Below are positions 16,375 to 20,630 of a stretch of 20,630 nt of DNA, piece after piece. Each line of letters starts with the position of its first letter. Position 1 is the stretch's first letter. The notes under the pieces are model-generated. The model was not told the origin of the DNA. It saw nothing but the letters and a program-made list of their open reading frames with translations, and did not search any database. A program made the position numbers and the translations under genes. Origin of the DNA: an uncultured Lachnospiraceae bacterium. GTDB lineage: Bacteria > Bacillota_A > Clostridia > TANB77 > CAG-508. The stretch spans positions 1 to 20,630 of the forward strand of contig CAMUZC010000019.1 in the NCBI GenBank assembly GCA_947165105.1. The letters are read 5' to 3'.

Positions 16375-17106
16375 TTGATTTTCTTATTAAATGCAATAAA
16401 GATAATATTTTTATTGGGATTTCTTGTTTTTATTCATGAAAGCGGTCATTTTTTCGTAGCTAAATTATGTAAGGTCAGAGTAAATGAGTTTGCAATTGGA
16501 TTTGGACCTACAATATGGAGCAAACAAGGAAAAGTAACTAAATATGCATTACGTTTAATACCACTTGGTGGATTTGTTAGTATGGAAGGTGAGGATGAAC
16601 GTTCTACAAAAGAAGGTTCATTTAGTGAAGCAAGTATTATAAAAAGAATAGCTATTGTTATGGCAGGAGGACTAGTAAATATTATTTTTGCAATAATAGT
16701 ATTTTGGTGTTTATCTGCATGTTATATTGGTCCAAAAAATGCTTTTTATAATGCTGGATATTTTATAAAAATAATGTTTGAAGGCATTACTCAATTATTC
16801 ACAGGAAAAGCAAAATTAGATCAAATGATGGGACCAGTCGGAATTTCAAGTGTTGTTTCTCAAACATCAGATTTCGCAGATTTTATCTACATTTTATCAG
16901 TTATATCACTTTCTTTAGGAGTAACAAATTTAATGCCTTTTCCACCGCTTGATGGAGGAAAAGTAGTATTATTAATTATTGAGGCAATAATTAAAAGACC
17001 ACTAAACCCAAAAGTAGAAGTATTAATTCAATCAATTGGATTTTGTTTATTAATAACATTATCAATCTTTGTGACTTTTAACGATATAGTAAGATTAAGA
17101 CTTTAA
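16375..17106 (+). CDS. rseP: RseP-type site-2 membrane metalloprotease lacking a PDZ domain
   Basis: An intramembrane zinc protease of the M50 family; relatives cleave anti-sigma factors and signal peptide remnants. Zinc ligands are in H-E-S-G-H (about residue 22) and in N-L-M-P-F-P-P-L-D-G-G near residue 195. The usual R-L-I-P-L-G-G-F-V motif follows the first helix. The protein is 243 residues, whereas RseP/RasP proteins are about 350-450: the hydrophobic helix ending I-I-V-F-W-C-L-S-A passes almost directly to the segment preceding M-G-P-V-G-I, leaving no room for the PDZ domain(s). The start is TTG, chosen because AGGAGG (16361-16366) sits 8 bases before it. Residues before the HExxH helix are few, as in the family. 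It closes the operon. Confidence 0.92.
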   Translation: MIFLLNAIKIIFLLGFLVFIHESGHFFVAKLCKVRVNEFAIGFGPTIWSKQGKVTKYALRLIPLGGFVSMEGEDERSTKEGSFSEASIIKRIAIVMAGGLVNIIFAIIVFWCLSACYIGPKNAFYNAGYFIKIMFEGITQLFTGKAKLDQMMGPVGISSVVSQTSDFADFIYILSVISLSLGVTNLMPFPPLDGGKVVLLIIEAIIKRPLNPKVEVLIQSIGFCLLITLSIFVTFNDIVRLRL

Positions 17107-17128
17107 GGAACATTCCTTAAAGTCTTTT
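17097..17128 (+). terminator. Terminator overlapping the rseP stop codon
   Basis: Perfect 13-base arms AAGACTTTAAGGA (17097-17109) and TCCTTAAAGTCTT (17114-17126) with loop ACAT. The following T run is short (four). The rseP TAA lies inside the left arm. Confidence 0.75.
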
Positions 17129-17144
17129 AATATTATATATAGAT

Positions 17145-17163
17145 AACTCTTTTTTTTAGAGTT
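17145..17163 (+). other. Small hairpin in the leader of the four-helix membrane protein gene
   Basis: AACTCT (17145-17150), a loop of seven T and AGAGTT (17158-17163), a few bases before the AAAGGAGG ribosome site. Stability is modest; its role is unknown. Confidence 0.3.
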
Positions 17164-17184
17164 AAAACAAAAGGAGGAATTATT

Positions 17185-17634
17185 ATGAATAATTGTGGAT
17201 GTAATAAAATTGGACTTACAATCTGTGAAATTGTTGGTATAGTTCTTAGTATAATAGCTGGTGTAGCAGCAGGAATAGTATTTTCACTTGGGTTAATACC
17301 TTCAATAATAAGTTTTGTTATTGTTGCATTAGCTACTTCAGGTGTTGCATTATTAGTGTTACTTGGTTCATTAATTGCAGCAAATAATATGAAAGGCTAT
17401 AATGGATTTAATAAATGTATATGCAAATCTGGAAGATTTGTTCTTACAGGAACAATAGGCACTCTATTAGCAGCAACATTAGCTATAACAACTGGTTTTA
17501 CAATTACTGCAATAGCTTCAATTGTGTTTGTTGCTTTAACAGCATTTTTCTTTGTATTATTGGTGGTAGCTTTAATTTGTTTACTTTCATGTGTGATTAA
17601 AGAATCTTGCAGATGCAGAGATGAAATCATGTAA
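17185..17634 (+). CDS. Small four-helix membrane protein with Cys-rich ends, function unknown
   Basis: The 149 residues are not assigned to any family I know. There are four hydrophobic helices (about 10-33, 38-62, 85-106, 108-138) with Ala/Gly/Ile/Val-rich faces. Cysteines cluster outside them: N-C-G-C-N-K at the start, K-C-I-C-K in the central loop and S-C-V-I-K-E-S-C-R-C-R at the end. With four helices all three clusters are not on one face if the topology is simple: both ends would face one side with the central loop. That would place all clusters together, as in metal- or disulfide-bearing membrane proteins; this is inference. A strong AAAAGGAGGAAT ribosome site and flanking hairpins make it a single-gene unit. 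Confidence 0.75.
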   Translation: MNNCGCNKIGLTICEIVGIVLSIIAGVAAGIVFSLGLIPSIISFVIVALATSGVALLVLLGSLIAANNMKGYNGFNKCICKSGRFVLTGTIGTLLAATLAITTGFTITAIASIVFVALTAFFFVLLVVALICLLSCVIKESCRCRDEIM

Positions 17635-17653
17635 TGTCTTGAAAATATTAGTA

Positions 17654-17690
17654 AAAGCAGTCTTTTTCTTTATATGGAAAAGACTGCTTT
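17654..17690 (+). terminator. Terminator-like hairpin after the four-helix membrane protein
   Basis: Perfect 13-base arms AAAGCAGTCTTTT (17654-17666) and AAAAGACTGCTTT (17678-17690) around an 11-base loop. The T run after it is interrupted (TTTGAATTT), so termination efficiency is uncertain. Confidence 0.6.
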
Positions 17691-17745
17691 GAATTTAAAA
17701 ATTTTATAAGACATTAGTTTAGTTCTTTATTTTTCTATTTAGTTA

Positions 17746-17754
17746 TGTTAGAAT
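17746..17754 (+). promoter_or_regulatory. Extended -10 promoter of alr
   Basis: TGTTAGAAT: TG, one base, TAGAAT (17749-17754), preceded by TA, as in front of pyrH. It lies 32 bases before the ATG at 17787 and covers the alternative upstream ATG at 17745, which argues against that start. Confidence 0.5.
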
Positions 17755-17786
17755 TAAGAAAAAATTATCAATTGGAGGTATGTCTT

Positions 17787-18875
17787 ATGGAAATAACAAA
17801 ACCAGCATATTTGGAAATCAATTTAAATAATTTACAATATAACATAGATCAAATACAAAATAAAGTTGGAAAGGATGTTAAATTAATGCCTGTAATAAAG
17901 GCAAGTGGATATGGAACATATATTAATAAAAGATTAGACATTATAAATCAATTTGACATAGTAGCAGTTGCAAATGTAGATGAAGGAGTATATTTAAGAG
18001 AATTAGGATATAAAAAGGAAATATTTGTTTTAAATCAGCCATATGCAAGTGAAATAGAAAAGATAGTTAAATATAATATTGTAGTTGGAATAAGTTCATA
18101 TGGTTTTGCAGAAGAATTAGCTAAAACAAATAAAGATGTAGCAGTACATGTTGAAATAGGAACTGGAATGGGGAGAACCGGAGTTCATCCATATAAAATA
18201 GAAAAGTATTTAAATAGCTTAGCACCAAATATTAAAGTAGAAGGAATATACACACATTTCTCATCAGCAGATATAGATGATGAATATTCTCAAAAACAAT
18301 TAGAGTCTTTTAATATAGCTGTTAATAAAGCAAAAGAAATATTAGGAAGTATAAAATACATTCATGCAGCTGCATCAAATGCGCTACTAAATTATCCAGA
18401 GGCAAGATTTAATTTAGTAAGACCAGGAATAATTTTATATGGCTACGCAGGTGCAGAAGATACATTTGAAAAAATAGATTTAAAACCTATTGCCAAACTA
18501 AAAGCTAAAGTTATATTTTTAAAAGATGTTCCAGAGGGGACAAGCATAGGATATAGCAGAAGTTATGTTACAACCAGAGAAACAAAAGTTGCTAATGTTC
18601 CTATTGGGTATGCAGATGGATTTAGAAGAGATTTTTCAAATGGTTGGGAAGTTTTAATAAATGGAAAGAAAGCTCCAATAATTGGAAAAGTATGTATGGA
18701 TAGTTTTATGGTTGATGTTACTGATATAGAAAATGTACAAGTTGGTGATGAAGTTGTAATTTGGGATAATGAAAATATTACTTTGGAACAATTAGCTGAT
18801 AGGTGTGATACTATAAATTATGAAATATTATGTACTATTGGAGATAGAGTACCTAGAAAGTTTATTGAATCCTAA
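17787..18875 (+). CDS. alr: Alanine racemase
   Basis: A PLP enzyme converting L- to D-alanine for peptidoglycan stems. The start at 17787 (M-E-I-T-K-P-A-Y-L-E-I) is set by GGAGG at 17774-17778, 8 bases upstream, and gives 362 residues, typical for the family. The in-frame ATG at 17745 falls in the -10 box. The PLP lysine lies in V-I-K-A-S-G-Y-G (usually K-A-N/D-A-Y-G, so slightly divergent). The other catalytic Tyr is in I-G-Y-S-R-S-Y and the C-terminal barrel has I-G-Y-A-D-G-F-R-R and K-V-C-M-D-S-F-M-V-D-V-T. No convincing terminator is seen after it. Confidence 0.93.
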   Translation: MEITKPAYLEINLNNLQYNIDQIQNKVGKDVKLMPVIKASGYGTYINKRLDIINQFDIVAVANVDEGVYLRELGYKKEIFVLNQPYASEIEKIVKYNIVVGISSYGFAEELAKTNKDVAVHVEIGTGMGRTGVHPYKIEKYLNSLAPNIKVEGIYTHFSSADIDDEYSQKQLESFNIAVNKAKEILGSIKYIHAAASNALLNYPEARFNLVRPGIILYGYAGAEDTFEKIDLKPIAKLKAKVIFLKDVPEGTSIGYSRSYVTTRETKVANVPIGYADGFRRDFSNGWEVLINGKKAPIIGKVCMDSFMVDVTDIENVQVGDEVVIWDNENITLEQLADRCDTINYEILCTIGDRVPRKFIES

Positions 18876-18946
18876 AATTTTTGTTTTTGCAAGGTGGAGT
18901 ATGGCATAATAGGTAAGTAATTATTGAAAACTGTTTGTTTTTGTGA

Positions 18947-18957
18947 TATGATATTAT
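18947..18957 (+). promoter_or_regulatory. Extended -10 promoter of yhbY
   Basis: TATGATATTAT contains TGA plus TATTAT (18952-18957) and is identical to the polA -10 region (2071-2081). The -35 position is weak (AACTGT region). It is 26 bases before the ATG. Confidence 0.5.
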
Positions 18958-18982
18958 CATAAATTTAAGGGAGGACAAAAAA

Positions 18983-19270
18983 ATGACAAGTAAACAAAGA
19001 GCATATTTAAGAGGAGTAGCAAACAAAATAGATTCAATATTTCAAATAGGAAAAGGTGGAATAACAGAAAATTTGATAAAACAATTATCTGATGCGTTAG
19101 AGGCAAGAGAACTAATAAAAATTACAGTATTAAAGAATGCTCCAGATTATGCAAGAGATTTGGCGAACGAAATTGCTGAAAGTACTAATTCTGAAGTTAT
19201 ACAGGTTATAGGAAACAAAATAACATTGTTTAGAAAAAGAAAAGAGAAATCTAGATTCGAAGATTTATAA
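18983..19270 (+). CDS. yhbY: CRM-domain RNA-binding protein YhbY
   Basis: The 95 residues form a single CRM domain that binds pre-50S ribosomal particles in characterised relatives. Family features: M-T-S-K-Q-R-A-Y-L-R-G at the start, the G-K-G-G-I-T-E loop near residue 25 (GxxG type), and the C-terminal strand V-I-Q-V-I-G-N-K-I-T-L-F-R, then a basic tail. The ribosome site is AAGGGAGG. It is usually near ribosome or nadD genes; here it stands alone with its own promoter. Confidence 0.93.
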   Translation: MTSKQRAYLRGVANKIDSIFQIGKGGITENLIKQLSDALEARELIKITVLKNAPDYARDLANEIAESTNSEVIQVIGNKITLFRKRKEKSRFEDL

Positions 19271-19282
19271 AATAGAAAACAC

Positions 19283-19312
19283 TTGACTCTTACTTATTTA
19301 TTATAGTACTAT
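19283..19312 (+). promoter_or_regulatory. Promoter of the TasA-like surface protein
   Basis: TTGACT (19283-19288), an 18-base spacer and TACTAT (19307-19312), about 41 bases before the ATG at 19353. It is covered by the inverted repeats listed separately, which suggests repressor control. Confidence 0.6.
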
Positions 19313-19322
19313 ATAAGTAAGA
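19288..19322. repeat. Nested palindromes over the surface-protein promoter, putative operator
   Basis: Perfect 10-base arms TCTTACTTAT (19288-19297) and ATAAGTAAGA (19313-19322) are 15 bases apart. Inside lies the perfect 12-base palindrome TATAGTACTATA (19302-19313), which overlaps the -10 box. A transcription start would be expected near 19319, so most of the element is not transcribed. That favours protein binding to DNA over an RNA hairpin. Confidence 0.6.
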
Positions 19323-19352
19323 AATTTATTTTTATAAAAAAGAAGGTAAATT

Positions 19353-20630
19353 ATGGAAAAATCAAATGATAAAAAATTAAAAGTTAATATGAATAAAAGA
19401 CTTAGTTATCTTATTTTAGTATTATTTCTGATTATTACAATTGCACTGGGCTTTACTATTTTTGCATGGGCTAAATATAATTCTTTAAATAAAGGGCAAG
19501 CACTGGCGGATGTTGCTAAATGGTATTTTAAAGTAACGGGAAATAGTGAACAGAGTGCTGATAATATAAGTTTTGCAATTACAAGAACAGACAATAACCG
19601 GTACAGTTAGTTCTGACGTTATTGCACCGGGAACCTATGGAAAAATTAACATAATTGTGGATTCTACTGGAACCGAAGTTAATCTTCGATATGATTTGAA
19701 CATTAATATTGAAAATTGTCCAACAAATTTAAAGTTCTATTCAGATAATGAACATAAGAATTTGATAGAAACAACACGAAGTGGAACTGGAAATCTTGAT
19801 GATCCTAAAATAGCCCAAATTGATATAACTAGATATGTAGATAAGGATGATAATGGTGTATTTGATGAGTCAATTTTTTGGGAGTGGAAATATGAAACTA
19901 CACCAGGGACGGCAATAAGCGAAGATGATTTAGTTGATTCAGAAGATTTTGGAAAAACAGTAACAGCTTCTATAAAAGTAACTGGATTTGAAATATTAGA
20001 TGATGTAGAACAACTAATCGGTAAAACAGCAGAAGTAAATGGTGTAAAATATGATACGTTAAAAGAAGCGATAGCAGCGGTTCCAAAAAATAACGAGGAA
20101 ACAACAGTAAAATTATTAAAAAATACTAGTGAATGTATTACTATAGATGCAGGACAGAATATAGTATTTAATTTACAAAGATATACATTAAGCAATGATA
20201 GTAACAATCCTGTTATTACAAACGATGGATCAATTAAGATCACAAATGGAACAATAATGACAGCTGACAATGTAACTCATGCTGCTATAAACAATAATAG
20301 TGGTGCATCAATAATAATGACTGGTGGTATTATTAAGGCAAACGGAGCTACCAAAGGACAGGCAATATATAATAAAGGTGGAACAGTTGAAATATCTGGA
20401 ACAGCATATTTAAGTGCAGTAACAAAAGATAGAGCAACAGTACAAAATCTAGAAGGTGGAATTCTAACAATAACAGGAGGTACTATTGTTTCTGAAAACA
20501 TGAATGCTGTAAATAATACTGCAACGCTAACAATAGGAACAAAAGATGGAAGTATTAATAAAACTAATCCAACAATACAAGCGGCAATTGTAGGTGTATC
20601 TAGTAGTACAAATTATAAATTCTATGATGG
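19353..20630 (+). CDS. SipW-dependent/TasA-like surface protein with beta-helix-like region, +1 frameshift, 3' partial
   Basis: A Lys-rich N-terminus and one hydrophobic segment (about residues 17-40, ending F-A-W-A) are followed by A-L-A-D-V-A-K-W-Y-F-K-V, as in proteins with SipW-type signal peptides. From ATG 19353 the frame ends at a stop at 19608-19610 after 85 codons, but a frame shifted by +1 is open from there to the window end. Dropping one C at 19598/19599 joins them as F-A-I-T-R-T-D-N-N-G-T-V-S-S-D-V-I-A-P-G, and I-A-P-G-x-x-G plus P-T-N-L-K-F-Y-S-D are typical family sequences. After about base 20030 come short repeats (for example I-T-N-G-T-I, M-T-G-G-I-I, I-T-G-G-T-I) typical of a right-handed beta-helix. 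Probably a secreted fibre or adhesin. The ribosome site AAGAAGGT is modest. Whether it is a pseudogene, recoded or misread cannot be told here. Confidence 0.8.

Noticed and set aside
17745..17747. ATG at 17745 as the alr start
   Set aside because: It lies within the TATGTTAGAAT promoter element and lacks a ribosome site; 17787 has GGAGG 8 bases upstream.
19737..20501. Two long open frames on the minus strand
   Set aside because: They lie antisense to the beta-helix-like coding frame, have no ribosome sites and show no recognisable protein; they are composition shadows.

Overview
The window is AT-rich chromosomal DNA from a Gram-positive, low-GC bacterium, most likely an anaerobic Clostridia-type member of the Bacillota. 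Evidence: strong AAGGAGG-type ribosome sites, AGA-dominated arginine usage, extended -10 promoters, wall-directed L,D-transpeptidases, a PASTA module, a SipW/TasA-type surface protein, and the pyrH-frr-uppS-cdsA-rseP core. Nothing looks like phage, plasmid, insertion sequence or CRISPR. No gene-free stretch exceeds about 200 bases apart from the tRNA region at 8346-8667, which is described.

Layout. (1) 1-2020: 3' part of a surface/membrane protein with Leu-x-x-Gly heptads, then a terminator. (2) 2053-6607: polA (with a +1 frameshift near its start), a membrane-anchored lytic transglycosylase and galE, closed by a bidirectional terminator. (3) 6609-8410: one minus-strand gene for an unrecognised membrane-anchored extracytoplasmic protein. 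(4) 8485-11916: tRNA-Thr(GGT), two tandem YkuD L,D-transpeptidases (the first fused to a PASTA domain), then the GTPase ychF. (5) 11981-12493: a small secreted, C-terminally anchored protein with its own promoter and terminator. (6) 12503-17126: pyrH, frr, ispA, uppS, cdsA, rseP, linking pyrimidine nucleotides, ribosome recycling, undecaprenyl and phospholipid precursors and membrane proteolysis. dxr, usually between cdsA and rseP, is absent and the RseP homologue lacks a PDZ domain. (7) 17185-19270: a small Cys-rich four-helix membrane protein, alr and yhbY. (8) 19283-20630: a promoter carrying overlapping palindromes, then a large SipW-dependent/TasA-like surface protein with a beta-helix-like region, also frameshifted and running off the window.

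The most striking observation is that the only two broken reading frames (polA and the surface protein) are broken in the same way: one extra C directly before GGTA. In each case this creates an in-frame CGG codon, and the following codons regain the family sequence only after a +1 shift. By eye these are the only in-frame CGG codons in the window. This is either a systematic sequencing/assembly artefact at a shared motif, or a real +1 recoding (CGGU quadruplet or unassigned-CGG slippage) system. Many of the other genes form a cell-envelope theme: peptidoglycan cleavage and cross-linking, D-alanine supply, undecaprenyl-PP and CDP-diacylglycerol synthesis.
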